A stretch of DNA of 64,000 nt from Nothophaeocryptopus gaeumannii (taxonomy: Eukaryota > Ascomycota > Dothideomycetes > Mycosphaerellales > Mycosphaerellaceae). Under the pieces are notes generated by a model. It saw only the letters and a program-made list of their open reading frames with translations, was not told the DNA's origin and made no database searches. The position numbers were made by a program, and so were the translations under genes. Shown here piece by piece: positions 10,313 to 20,356 of the stretch. Positions within the stretch are counted from its first letter, which is position 1. Every line of letters starts with the position of its first letter. The stretch covers positions 2,480,001-2,544,000 of the forward strand of contig JASISA010000022.1 in assembly GCA_031771865.1 (NCBI GenBank). The letters are read 5' to 3'.

Positions 10313-11372
10313 TAGTACTAGTAGAGGGCTAGGCGATAGATTAGATCCAATAGGGTAACCTAATACTAAAGGGATAGTAGATATACCTAATCTATAATAA
10401 GATATAGCTAACCTAACTTAAGAAGAGATATATAGCCTAATAAGGCTAAGAACTCCTAGTAGTCTAGTAAGATAGAGAGAGGGGTAGAAAGCTCTATAAG
10501 GGATAGTCTAGGCTATAGAGTATAATAGCAATACTTATTAGGACCGAATATATTAGCTTAAATGTATACCTTATAAGGAGAAGAGTCCTAGGTAAAACAC
10601 CCGAATACATATATAGATATAGGGCCTAGATACTTAAACATATTATAATATTCTACCTAGAAAAATAAGAAGTAAGGGAGAGACTATTTTAAGATACTAG
10701 ATCCTTATAGTAAGAGATTATATAAATAAGGAGAGGCCTTAACGTAGCTACGAGGTAGATAATTAGGGAGGGAATACTAGAATAGTTCTCGCTTATAAGA
10801 GAGGAGGAAGGATAGGAGTAAAAGGACCTAGTAAGAGGAAGGAGCTATAGAGATCCTCTCTATATTTAAAGGATAAATAGAAGATAGTAGTAGGGATAGA
10901 ATCCTATAAGATAGGAAGGAGTAGAAGGGTTTTATACTAACGGCTTTTACCTTTAAAGAACGAGTTAGAGATAGCTACTTATCTATAGATAGAATAGTAT
11001 AGTAATACAAGAATATTAGTATTATTTTATACTCTATATATATATTACAACGATAATTAACCTACTAGCTATTACTATAGGCCTTACAATAAGCGACTAA
11101 CTATTTCTAGACCTTCTACTACTTTAGATACTCTTAATCTAGCTCTAAAAGCTCTAGGTACGCTATATATACCCTCCGAGTAACTACCCTTATATTTCTA
11201 TAGAGAACCTCCCTCTACGCCTACTACGACGCGCGCTATACCTACTCTATCTCCTACTATAATTGCGAGTTCCTCTTATTAATCTATTCGATAAGGTAGT
11301 ACTAATTATAGCCTTTAAGCGTATACTATTCCTCTAGGCTTACTAGCGTATATAGATTAATTAAATACTTTA
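10313..11372. other. RIP-saturated, non-coding block
   Basis: The composition is the same as 7156-8100: near absence of CA and TG and high TA. It runs from the truncated 5' end of the LINE to the TSD of the solo LTR. No ORF or recognisable element remains. Confidence 0.8.
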
Positions 11373-11688
11373 TGTCACGGGCCGGAGTCGGGAAGTAGGT
11401 TGCTAATCACAAACGGTACAGGGAGCTACGGACAGGTTGGATAGACACTGTATTAACCATATAGGTCAATCCTATTGACAGGACGTAGCGCAAAGAGTCG
11501 AAGACCGGATCTTTGCGCGTCGAGAAGAAACTCTTCTCCGGGTCTTGGCAGAGTCACGTGGCTCTGTCACATGATGCTAGTTGAGCCCCGAGGCTCGGCC
11601 GAAGTTCATCCGGATGCTTGGTACACTACCAAGCATCCAAACCACGTGCATCCAGGTGTTCAGGTGTCACCGGGCCACGCCCGTGACA
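11373..11688 (-). repeat. Solo 316-bp LTR with intact 5-bp target duplication
   Basis: It is the reverse complement of the LTR at 1849-2164 and appears identical over all 316 bp. It is flanked by CTTTA on both sides (11368-11372 and 11689-11693). No internal sequence remains, so it formed by LTR-LTR recombination after a full insertion, in opposite orientation to the left-edge element. Confidence 0.92.
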
Positions 11689-12150
11689 CTTTAGCTATAG
11701 TTCGACTATAGTAGCCTCTACCTTACGTACTCTCTAAGCTAGTACGAGATCGTTATATCGCGAGAGGAACTCGTTCTTATATACTAATAACTCTAACTAT
11801 CTAGCTTTATCTAGCCTTATCTACTCCTCTAGCGAAACGATTGTATTATCGATAATTTCTTCGAGCGTATATACCTTAGGCTTTAGTAGTAGTAGTAGCG
11901 TTAATAGTAGTATAGTTAATAGTAATACCTTACTTACCTATAAGTCTATAATCTACTATAGTTAGTACTATTCTACTAATCTATATACCTTACTAACCTC
12001 TAAGGAGCTCGTAGTATCTATCTTTAATAATTATTTACTAGTAAACTCTATAGAAACGATATATACTCGAAATATACTATTCTCTAAGCCCGCTAGGCTA
12101 ATCTACGTACCGATATATCGCTATTTGAAGGAAAATCTCTAAATATTTGA
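11689..12150. other. RIP-saturated block, right end of the repeat nest
   Basis: CA and TG are nearly absent up to about 12,120 and the sequence is rich in tag, cta and tata. From about 12,130 normal dinucleotides return. No gene is visible. Confidence 0.75.
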
Positions 12151-12189
12151 ATAATTTTAATTGAATCTAGTTTGCCGGATTAATAATCA

Positions 12190-12212
12190 ATTCAATCAAA
12201 GATTGATTGAAT
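12190..12212. repeat. Perfect 10-bp-arm palindrome
   Basis: ATTCAATCAA is followed by loop AGA and then TTGATTGAAT. It lies just outside the RIP block in an AT-rich stretch with other partial copies of the same word (attgaat, ttcaat). Confidence 0.7.
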
Positions 12213-12467
12213 GCTTGAATATTCATTCAGGATTCAAAAACTATGGCTAGCGTCCATCTGGGCGAGCTCCTACAGGGCGTTGCGCTGGAAAAGCCCATCG
12301 TCGGTATGGCCTCCCGGTCTGCCTATCTCCTGTCCTAGTCCCGTGCAGACCGGGCTTGAAACCACGATCTCGTGAACTTGCTATAGTGGTAGTCGCAGAG
12401 GTCCGCGATCCGGATCACGGGGACGGGGAACCCGGAACCCGGCCGCGGCCTCGTCACGTAGGGGCCG

Positions 12468-12492
12468 CCGCGACCGGCGGCGCCGGTCGCGG
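12468..12492. repeat. GC-rich hairpin (11-bp arms, 3-nt loop)
   Basis: CCGCGACCGGC, loop GGC, then GCCGGTCGCGG. It sits in an isolated very GC-rich island (about 12,400-12,540) that contrasts sharply with the AT-rich DNA on its left. No gene is supported in the island. Confidence 0.75.
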
Positions 12493-12606
12493 GGTCGCGC
12501 GTGGCCAGCGCCAAAGGGCGCCCACGGCGTCCGCTTGTTCAGGTTAAGCATGTCACCGCGAGATTAGTACTATAGTGCGTGAGCATATGCGAATACCTCG
12601 TGCTGA

Positions 12607-13113
12607 ATGTTTTGCTTTTTGCTCTTTCGGCGGCGGGAGAGAGGTTCTCGATGCTTGCATTGCCTTCCTGACGTCGTTGGTCATCTGACTCCAGAAGGTA
12701 GGCACGGCTCGGTCTCTTTGGACTCTTCCCAAGGTCTATCTTGGTGGGCAGGAGACATGCAATCCGAGGGCCCCAACGACGAAGTGTCAATGTCGGAGCG
12801 TGAACATTTCGAAGCTGCAAGTAAAAGCTTGAACAACTCCGGACTGCCTGAACGCGGCTGCCTATATGATGAAGATTCAGTCCTCAACGGCGTCTTTGAA
12901 CGATCCCTCAACCGGCCTTGTGTTGGATCCGGACTCATCGGAATGCCATGGAGGACCGACCGACACCTGTGCCCAAGAGCCAAGTATGCCGCTGGAAGGG
13001 GATGTGATGAGTGTCAGGTAGATGGTCACGATGGCCTTCAAGGTGGAAGTGAGGTCAGAAGACTGTCGGTAAATGCGGCATCCTCCAGACCTGCAGGCAC
13101 CCTCTTGTCATAA
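12607..13113 (+). CDS. Doubtful ORF, unknown
   Basis: An ATG-initiated ORF of 168 codons with no recognisable domain. The part from about 12,757 (MQSEGPNDEVSMSEREHFEAA) has a plausible coding composition, but a 100-codon ORF also overlaps on the other strand. It may be chance or a relic of a gene. No intron or neighbour supports it. Confidence 0.2.
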   Translation: MFCFLLFRRRERGSRCLHCLPDVVGHLTPEGRHGSVSLDSSQGLSWWAGDMQSEGPNDEVSMSEREHFEAASKSLNNSGLPERGCLYDEDSVLNGVFERSLNRPCVGSGLIGMPWRTDRHLCPRAKYAAGRGCDECQVDGHDGLQGGSEVRRLSVNAASSRPAGTLLS

Positions 13114-14381
13114 GTCACGGTAGCGGTCTACAGATTCTGTCACCGGGCCGCGAAAGCCATTTCCACATTGCATTCCATCTGGCTCCGTCAAAACAGACAT
13201 CAACATCAATATTGACATCGCGCCTTTGCCAAAAGACTCATGAGGCACGGGACCTACTGTAACGCCGAACCACATAAGACGAGGCGAGCTGCTGCACTAG
13301 AGTTCTACAGAATCGCCGCGCATCCGAACGCCATTGCAGTGCTTAAAGATGCTCAGCAAGCAATCGCACAATGAAGACTAAGATGGAAGCCGCCGACCGC
13401 AGGAAGAGCCATCTCAAACAGAACAGACTCGCTCATAGCGCTCCACTGCGGTAGGAGACCTTGGTAATGAAGACGCTGCTCGCCTAGCCTGCAGCACAAC
13501 TACGCTCCGTTCTCAAATGTGGCTTTAGTCTGTCCTGGGTGAACGGCCGTTTGAGCTTGCCACCACCAGAAGGCTACCCGCAACATTGTCCTTGGAACCA
13601 CAGGTGATCTCAGACCAACGTCTTTTCTGCCCGAGTCAATTTTTTGAGAGAACCATTGCCCTGCCCGCGAGCTTCAACCTTCGCCATGTCTTCAGGTCTC
13701 TCAACATGATCATGTCACTGGCTTCGATGCTCTGATTCGCCACTCATGGTGTCGCTTGCTCTTCACAGTCGAGTTGTCTAACCTAAGTCGAGGACCTGGT
13801 TTGCTTATGAGGCGGATGCTCCACCCTCAAGCGGCAGAGATTCGCGGCTTGAAGGGAGCAAAACCACGTTAAAAGACAGTAAATGAACAATCTTAGTCTA
13901 GCTGTGGTCTTCATGCACTTTTGACTGCTATGCTGCAATGCTTAGTACCCCCGGGCGGGTGATCGACATCTGCAGCTTTTTGCCGTCAAAGCCTGGTCCG
14001 GTCACATTTCCATGCTGAGCTCTCACGTCAGTGCCGAAAAAGAACAGTGCTTAAGGGAAACTGCCACGCGTGGAACGGAAATAATTCTGGTGATCAAAGT
14101 GCGAGAGGCGCCAAATGTTCAACACTGCATTGGATGGCGGTAATAACGCGAAGCGGGGACACACGTCTTCATTCGAGAACGATCCAAGAGTGGCCAGACA
14201 AAATGCAGACATGGATGGTTGCTCTCACCTATGTATTCAGTTCTGCTTCCAAGCCCCGCGCGTGCCAGATCCTCCTCCCACGAATGAGCATCGGAACACT
14301 TCCTGTGCCATCAGGATCCAAGTGAACAATTGAATAACGACGCCCTTCTACTTGGCACTGGAGATCAGACATCAGCGACTG
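13114..14381. other. Intergenic, no supported gene
   Basis: Normal base composition without RIP. Only short ORFs below about 95 codons occur in conflicting frames. I see no tRNA, repeat or domain here; it probably holds the upstream region of the Zn2Cys6 gene. Confidence 0.5.
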
Positions 14382-15548
14382 ATGGGTATACCGATACTAG
14401 CACATATGTCTAGGTCAGATTCGCCGAATTCCAGCAACGACATGGTCTTTCGCTTCATCTCCGACCCTGACCACAAAGAAAATCTATCAGGCAGGGTCCG
14501 AGCAGCCTGTATTACATGTCGTCGGAAGAAGATCAAGTGCTCTGGAGAATTGAACTGTCGGACTTGTCGAGAGAAGGGCCTCGTCTGTGAAGGGTTGCCA
14601 GAGCGCAAACGCCCAAGAAGAGATGGACTGGGCTCAACGATCCTCAGTCCGACATCAACAGCCATCCTGCGTCACAAGAGACTCTCAGAGAAAAGACGGA
14701 ATTCAGAACCCGCGGTCTCGATTTTGAGTCCGGCCAGTTTGCCTGACAGCGGACACTCAGATCAGTCTAGCTTACAGGAAGGGGCCACGGCACCTTCCCA
14801 AACCATCGATCTCAATGTCAGGTACCATGAGAGCGGAAGCGCGAGTGCTGTTGCTAGGCACTCAGTACGGAAGCAAGAGTCGGCACAACCGCTGGCCCCG
14901 CAACCATTTCACGTCGATAGCTGGAGCCTGAGCGAGCTGCCTGCGATACCTTTGCAACCATCCGACGAGAACACCGATGAAAGAAAGGCGACACTCCACG
15001 ACAACACTATTCCCGAGAGGATGTCACACTCTGCCAGACTATCGTCACAAGCGAATCCCATGCAGCATGGGGAAAATTGGTGGAACACCCTGGCTATGAG
15101 CCACGACCCAGCTTTGCACGGCCCGACCATGGCGCTGGATCATCGTGACAGCTCATTGAGCATCTTCGCCTATCGACAGATGCATGGGTATGATTTGAGC
15201 CGACGCCAGACAGTCACTTTTCCACTTCACACCAACGACGATTCCTACAAGGGCCAACATGGCCTTCTGCTCCCAGCATACAACGATCTCGATAGTTGGG
15301 CTCGGCTATTTGCGGATCAACCCGATATACGATCCGCAACAGGCCTGGATACTGAAATGGACCCTGCGAATCATATCGAGGCACTCCAGGGCAGTTTGAT
15401 CAGCAACGGCGAGACGACCTCACTGCTTCCACCTGGGCGACCAGATTCAACGGATGAGACGCGCTCAATGAAAGACCCACCCTCATATGGGTCGTCGAGC
15501 TCAGCAGAATTCTTGGCACAGCTTTATCAGTGGCCTAATACCGAATAA
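14382..15548 (+). CDS. Zn(II)2Cys6 fungal transcription factor
   Basis: The predicted protein has 388 residues. A Gal4-type binuclear zinc cluster lies at residues 43-69 with perfect spacing C-x2-C-x6-C-x5-C-x2-C-x6-C (AACITCRRKKIKC then NCRTCREKGLVC), followed by a basic stretch ERKRPRRD. Such clusters bind DNA in the nucleus. The rest is Ser/Pro/Gln-rich and apparently disordered; the usual fungal-specific regulatory domain is not recognisable, so the protein is shorter than typical family members. Start: first in-frame ATG is 14382; 14406 (MSRSDSPN) is an equally good alternative. No introns are needed. Targets are unknown. Confidence 0.8.
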   Translation: MGIPILAHMSRSDSPNSSNDMVFRFISDPDHKENLSGRVRAACITCRRKKIKCSGELNCRTCREKGLVCEGLPERKRPRRDGLGSTILSPTSTAILRHKRLSEKRRNSEPAVSILSPASLPDSGHSDQSSLQEGATAPSQTIDLNVRYHESGSASAVARHSVRKQESAQPLAPQPFHVDSWSLSELPAIPLQPSDENTDERKATLHDNTIPERMSHSARLSSQANPMQHGENWWNTLAMSHDPALHGPTMALDHRDSSLSIFAYRQMHGYDLSRRQTVTFPLHTNDDSYKGQHGLLLPAYNDLDSWARLFADQPDIRSATGLDTEMDPANHIEALQGSLISNGETTSLLPPGRPDSTDETRSMKDPPSYGSSSSAEFLAQLYQWPNTE

Positions 15549-16427
15549 CCACCGAACGCGATCGACATCGTCATCGACCATGACCGATCATTCAAGGCGG
15601 CGCCGCGCCCAGTCTTGACGGCGCGATCAAAGCCCAGCGAAAGTCTTTCGGCCTGCGAGAACCAGTCTCCGGCAAGGCATCAAATTTGTACCAATTCTTC
15701 GGGGCACGTTGAAACGCCGAAATCACAGACGAAACGCAATACTCTCCCGCCGTTCAAATCGATCACATGTTTCTACTACGACAAGGGAAACGACTTCATC
15801 ACTCATGTGAGACCAGCAAAGCAAACTCCAATCGCAACCATTGCAGGAAGTTCGAATCATATACTTGTTCCTTCGTTCTGGAATTGGCACGGGTTCTGAC
15901 GAAATGTCCATATGTGAGGAGAACGAAACTGCCGCATTTACCGAGGAGTAACGTACACCAGACGATCCACAAGGCATATGCATGTAGGACCGCACTCCGC
16001 ATTTGCATGATCGACATCGACGCTGTCCCCGCTGCCATGTGCATGGGTGGTCAGCAGAATTACGTATGTACGATGGACGAACAGGCCTTTCGTTATTCCC
16101 GGATGGCTTCATCGTGCCGGTCGAAGTTCAGGCATTCGGGATGCGAGCCCGATGCCGATGTACACATGCAAACGACCCGGAACTTGCCTTGGGCATGAAG
16201 AAGCACACGGAGTTGGATTTTTTATGGACTGGCATCAGTAGCTATAGCGAAACAGAGCAGAGCAAGGACGAATTCACTGAGCTCTCTTGCACACAGACAT
16301 CCAATGGAGCAGGAGATTGTACAATCAACGGCCCTAATTAAACAAGCAAAACAGCAGGATAGCGAGCTGGAAAAATAGCATTTGCATAGCCGTAGTGACA
16401 GAACTGTTGTATCAATTACTTGTGCAT
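15549..16427. other. Intergenic, no supported gene
   Basis: Holds the 3' region of the Zn2Cys6 gene and the 3' region of the minus-strand gene at 16428-18872 (convergent pair). Small overlapping ORFs (up to 143 codons) lack domains and conflict with one another. Confidence 0.5.
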
Positions 16428-18872
16428 CTATAGCGAACCGCTCCATGTATGACTACTCTGCTGTTCATGCCCAATCGACTCAGCGCCTGGCGGAGGAGGC
16501 GGCAGGCTGAAATCCGCCAGAGAGTCTTGAGACTCGTCAGTCACATCTTTCCACTTCTTCCGGTCGCCTTGTATCCGACTCCATGGCGGAAGCGGGAAGG
16601 GCGAGCTGGTCAGGGTTTGTGTTTCTGGTCGACGCTTTGGCGAGCTCGGGATGCGCTGTGGCGAGCTGGGTATCATTTCCGGAGCGCGTTGTGGGGAGCT
16701 TGGGATAGTCTCAGGAGCTGCGGCGGGTTGCGTCCATTGCGTGCGCCGTTGGGACGAGAGAAGTGGGTTGCCGTCTCGGGATGGTGGACGGCTGAGTTGC
16801 GTGGGCACGACGGTGCTGATCTGAGATGGGTGGATTTGGGTATGTCGGGGTTGGTTCTGCGTTTTGGCTGCTGTAACGAAGGCTTGGCTGTTGCGGTTTG
16901 ATGCGATTGCTGCTGGCTGTGTCTTCGGTGCGGATATGTTGTTTGGCCCAGCGTCTGGCATATGATCTGACAGATCTGTCAGGTCTTCTTGCGAAGCTCG
17001 TCCTGGCTCGAGGTCTTCGGTTTGGCTCGAAGGTATGACTTCGACTTCTCGGGCTACAGGTGCGTCCGTCTGTAGCGCGTGCTCTGGTTGACTGGATTTG
17101 ACAATCTGCGGGCTTTGGGGCTGATCGGCATCGAAATCGTCTAAGTCGTCATTGTCCTTATCTTGATGCTCGATTTGTTCTTGCACAGCTTCGCGCTCTT
17201 CTTCATACTGCTCATGCACTTCTTCATTAGATTCCTGCTGGTACGGATCTGCGAGGTTTTGATTTCGTTGCTTCGATTGAGTCTCGGTATCCCAGAACCG
17301 CGCTGCATCCCTTGCTAGCGCATCCTCGACTGGATCGTATGTCTGCTGGTAGTAAGTGGAGCCGTATGCATAGCTCTGGTTGCGTGTTCCTTGGAGCTCT
17401 GTCGCGCCGAGTACATGCTGCAGCTCTGCCGGATCATCCTGTTCAAGATCGACATCGGCCTCATCAAGTACTTCAGTCGCATCATTCTCAGGACCGTGAT
17501 GGTTGTATTGAGTACGCTGTTGGTCTGCAGAAGCATCGTCCGGGTCGTCACCATCGTCTTGTTCGAGCATCTCAATATCGTCAATGTCAGAGCCTGCCTC
17601 GGATTCTTGAATTGTGGTCACTCTCTGAAAAGTGCGAGGTCGCTTCGTTTGCGTTGAAGTAGCAGAATTGTCTTCCTTCATGTCATCCTGCTGAGCCGCG
17701 TATACTGTTTCAATAGAAGCAGAAACCTCGGCGGGCGCAGGCGCGTCGCTAAGTTCAACGTCACCTTCTTCTGAGTCCGGGATGGTGGTGGTCCGTTGCA
17801 GCAATTGACTGCGTCGCGGAGAAGGAGTCGAAACTCGCTTCGGCTTCGTCTCATTCTCATCATTCTCCTGGTCGTCATTTGAATCGTCGCCTCCCACATC
17901 GATATGCTTGACGAGCTTCTTGGGAGTGAAAGCGAGCTTGGCAATCCAAGAAGGCTGAGCCAATGTGCCGTGGCCCGAGTCGTTCTGCAAGATTCTGCTT
18001 GTGTCTGCGTCCATCTCTTGCTCGAACAGCTTGCTTTTCTGCGAAGATGTGAACTCGACTTGTTGCCTCACGGGAGAGGCATTGCAACTGCGCTCTTTCA
18101 AAGGTGATCTTTGAATATCGACGTCGCGACCAGGGCTGTGCACGGAGAGCTTTATACTGGATGGCGTTTGGGACGATGGGATTTCTTTACGAATCTGCTT
18201 TTTGGGTGTCTTCGGGTCGGTGGAGAGGTTTGTTGTCGTCGGTTGGCGCGTTTCACTGTCACCATTCGAGGTGTGAAGTGACGGCTTTGAAGGCTGCGAG
18301 CTAGGCGGCACATCATATACGTCGTAATCTGGGTCTTCTTTATAGGCACCACGACGGGCCGATCTCGATGCATAAGAGACGTAGCCAGAGTCATGCAGGT
18401 CTTTCTTCGTAGGTGCTCTCGCCGGACTGGACATCGCCTGGTCCAAGATAGCGGCCTGGTCGTGGGTCTGCTGGCCGTATGCATCATCGCCTCCCGCTTC
18501 ATAAGGCTCGTCTTCGAGAATCAGCAGATCTTCTTCCTCTTCTTCGCTATCTCTTGCTTGCATGAAGTCGCGCCAATGCTGGGTCATGGTCGACTGTCCT
18601 GCTTTGCGGTTCGCCTTCTTCCCATATCTGCGTTGTCGCTTCTTAGGCCTCGAATCGACAAACTCGCCATCGGAATCGTCTTCGTCGCTGGAAATAGATA
18701 TGGGTTCACGGCTTGTGCTGCGTGGCGTGCTGACGAAGTCCATCTGGGTCAAGGTATTGTCTCTCTTCAGCGAGCCCAGTACGCTCTTGCGAGGTCGAGT
18801 CGATCGTCGTCGGGATGGAAAGGTCTGCTGTCTGGGCTCGGGCGCCATTCGAGTATGCACTTTGGGGGGCAT
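16428..18872 (-). CDS. Large disordered acidic protein, probably nuclear, unknown
   Basis: Single-exon ORF of 814 residues starting MPPKVHTRMAPEP. The N-terminus is basic with NLS-like runs (RPKKRQRRYGKK at about 75-87). The middle is Asp/Glu/Gln-rich and low complexity. The C-terminal third repeats an IPSSPQR motif (ETIPSSPQRAPEMIPSSPQR) and ends in a proline run. Short SUMO-interaction-like motifs occur (PISISSDEDD, DLLILEDE). I do not recognise a folded domain or the family. The start codon lies 68 bp from that of the divergent ALKBH1-like gene, so they share a promoter region. The disorder and motifs suggest a chromatin or DNA-repair accessory role, but this is inference. Confidence 0.75.
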   Translation of the reverse strand: MPPKVHTRMAPEPRQQTFPSRRRSTRPRKSVLGSLKRDNTLTQMDFVSTPRSTSREPISISSDEDDSDGEFVDSRPKKRQRRYGKKANRKAGQSTMTQHWRDFMQARDSEEEEEDLLILEDEPYEAGGDDAYGQQTHDQAAILDQAMSSPARAPTKKDLHDSGYVSYASRSARRGAYKEDPDYDVYDVPPSSQPSKPSLHTSNGDSETRQPTTTNLSTDPKTPKKQIRKEIPSSQTPSSIKLSVHSPGRDVDIQRSPLKERSCNASPVRQQVEFTSSQKSKLFEQEMDADTSRILQNDSGHGTLAQPSWIAKLAFTPKKLVKHIDVGGDDSNDDQENDENETKPKRVSTPSPRRSQLLQRTTTIPDSEEGDVELSDAPAPAEVSASIETVYAAQQDDMKEDNSATSTQTKRPRTFQRVTTIQESEAGSDIDDIEMLEQDDGDDPDDASADQQRTQYNHHGPENDATEVLDEADVDLEQDDPAELQHVLGATELQGTRNQSYAYGSTYYQQTYDPVEDALARDAARFWDTETQSKQRNQNLADPYQQESNEEVHEQYEEEREAVQEQIEHQDKDNDDLDDFDADQPQSPQIVKSSQPEHALQTDAPVAREVEVIPSSQTEDLEPGRASQEDLTDLSDHMPDAGPNNISAPKTQPAAIASNRNSQAFVTAAKTQNQPRHTQIHPSQISTVVPTQLSRPPSRDGNPLLSSQRRTQWTQPAAAPETIPSSPQRAPEMIPSSPQRIPSSPKRRPETQTLTSSPFPLPPWSRIQGDRKKWKDVTDESQDSLADFSLPPPPPGAESIGHEQQSSHTWSGSL

Positions 18873-18940
18873 CTTGATTATTGCTAGGATGTTGTAGTGG
18901 CAGAGCTAGCGATGCTGTAGACGCCTCCGACGCGTCGAAG
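18873..18940. promoter_or_regulatory. Very short divergent intergenic region
   Basis: Only 68 bp separate the two ATGs of the 814-residue protein gene (minus) and the ALKBH1-like gene (plus). It must contain or overlap both 5' regions unless the plus-strand gene starts further downstream. No clear TATA box is visible. Confidence 0.5.
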
Positions 18941-20123
18941 ATGACGCGCTGTACGGAAGCCGAGATTGGGAAAAATGACGCCGATGCACCCAAAATTCCA
19001 GTCCTCCCGTCCTCTGTCATCAACACTCACAGCACCACCGAACTGCAAATGATGCCTCCAACACTAGATGCCCATGCGAAGCCACCGGCAAGGATACGCG
19101 ACATCTACAAAGAATTCCAGAAAGCCGATGCAAAGGCGATAGACAAGCATCCATGTCTTCTGCGAGTGGAAAGCCTCAGCGAGTCTACCACCCTTCAATT
19201 GCCATCAGAGCCACGGCTGGGATTCGACGCGTTCCCTCAGAGCGACCCAGGAAAGGCCATGACCGATTGTATCCATTTGTCTGCGGACGCCTCTATCTTC
19301 GAAGTACCAAACATGCCTGGTAAGCCCTATGTCGATAGCTCAAGTCTACTTACGCACAGCTCTGAGACAGGTAGGTCTATATATCTACCCATCTCTATTA
19401 CCAGCTGAGGTGCAGCTCGACCTGCTTGACAAGCTCCTCCATCGGGATGTGTCCAACCCTCAACACCAGACCAATGTCCATCTCTTTCATGAATTCTCCT
19501 ACCCTCCGCAACGCGAGGATGGCACGCACCATTCTTTCTTTGATCAGTCAGCGAAGAACATATTTTTCCAGCCGAAAGACTCAAGTGTCCACAAGCCATT
19601 CTCTACCCAGCAATTTCTTACAAAGAAGCTGCGCTGGGCAACGCTCGGAGGCCAATACGACTGGACGAACAAGATCTACCCGTCCGAGGCTCCTCCATCC
19701 TTTCCACCCGATGTCAAGCAGTTGATCGAACGCATGTTCCCGATGACAGCTGAGGCTGCCATTCTCAACCTCTACTCGCCTGGCGATACTCTGAGCCTAC
19801 ATCGCGATGTCAGTGAAGAGTGCAATCGACCGCTGGCAAGCATCTCAATCGGCTGTGACGCTATATTCATCGTTGGTCTCGACGGCGCTACCTCAGATGA
19901 AGAGCCCAAGGTCGCCGTCATGAGACTATGTTCTGGAGATGCTGTCCTGATGAGCGGTGAGAGCAGATACGCCTGGCATGGTGTACCCAAAGTTCTCTCA
20001 AGTACTTGTCCGGCCTGGATGGAGGATTGGCCTGCAAGCACGTCTTCACCACAATACCAGCAATGGAAAGGTTGGATGAAGAACAAGCGCATCAATCTCA
20101 ATGTCCGACAGATGTACGCATGA
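18941..20123 (+). CDS. AlkB-family 2OG-Fe(II) dioxygenase, ALKBH1-like
   Basis: Two exons, 18941-19319 and 19375-20123, joined across a 55-bp intron (GTAAGC...GTAG), give 375 residues. The join yields VPNMPGLYIYPSLLPAEVQLDLLDKLLHRD, typical of fungal ALKBH1. The catalytic core is present: the H-x-D iron ligands in SLHRDVSEE, the distal His in YAWHGVPKV, and 2-oxoglutarate-binding arginines in RINLNVRQMY. Family members oxidatively demethylate nucleic acids, including DNA and tRNA. Start is the first in-frame ATG (18941); a later ATG pair near 19049 (MMPPTLDAH) would leave the conserved part intact. Two other acceptors (19359, 19404) keep the frame but fit the family worse. Confidence 0.85.
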
Positions 20124-20356
20124 TGGTCCCTCGAATCGACTTGGCGAGTTTTGGAGCCGAACCCATTGAGCTTGATCGGGAAGACCCCTCATTGCAGCGG
20201 GGAGCTGTTATGCCACCCTCGGGCACCCAAAAACATTGGCGATCATTAAAATGGTACACGCGCCCGCGACGATGTTTTCTGCACGTATTGAATCTTCTCG
20301 TGCGCTTTGGTGTTACCTGCACGACTCAATCGAACCACGTTCATCAACTCCCGACT

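Noticed and set aside
12400..12540. GC-rich island as an rDNA fragment
   Set aside because: No recognisable rRNA core motif is visible; the similarity is only in base composition.
12681..12983. Minus-strand ORF of 100 codons
   Set aside because: Overlaps another weak ORF, has no ATG context or domain, and no homology is recognised.
19320..19404. Alternative acceptors at 19359 (40-bp intron) or 19404 (85-bp intron) for the ALKBH1-like gene
   Set aside because: Both keep the frame, but 19374 gives MPGLYIYPSLLP, the best match to the family, and an intron of normal length (55 bp).
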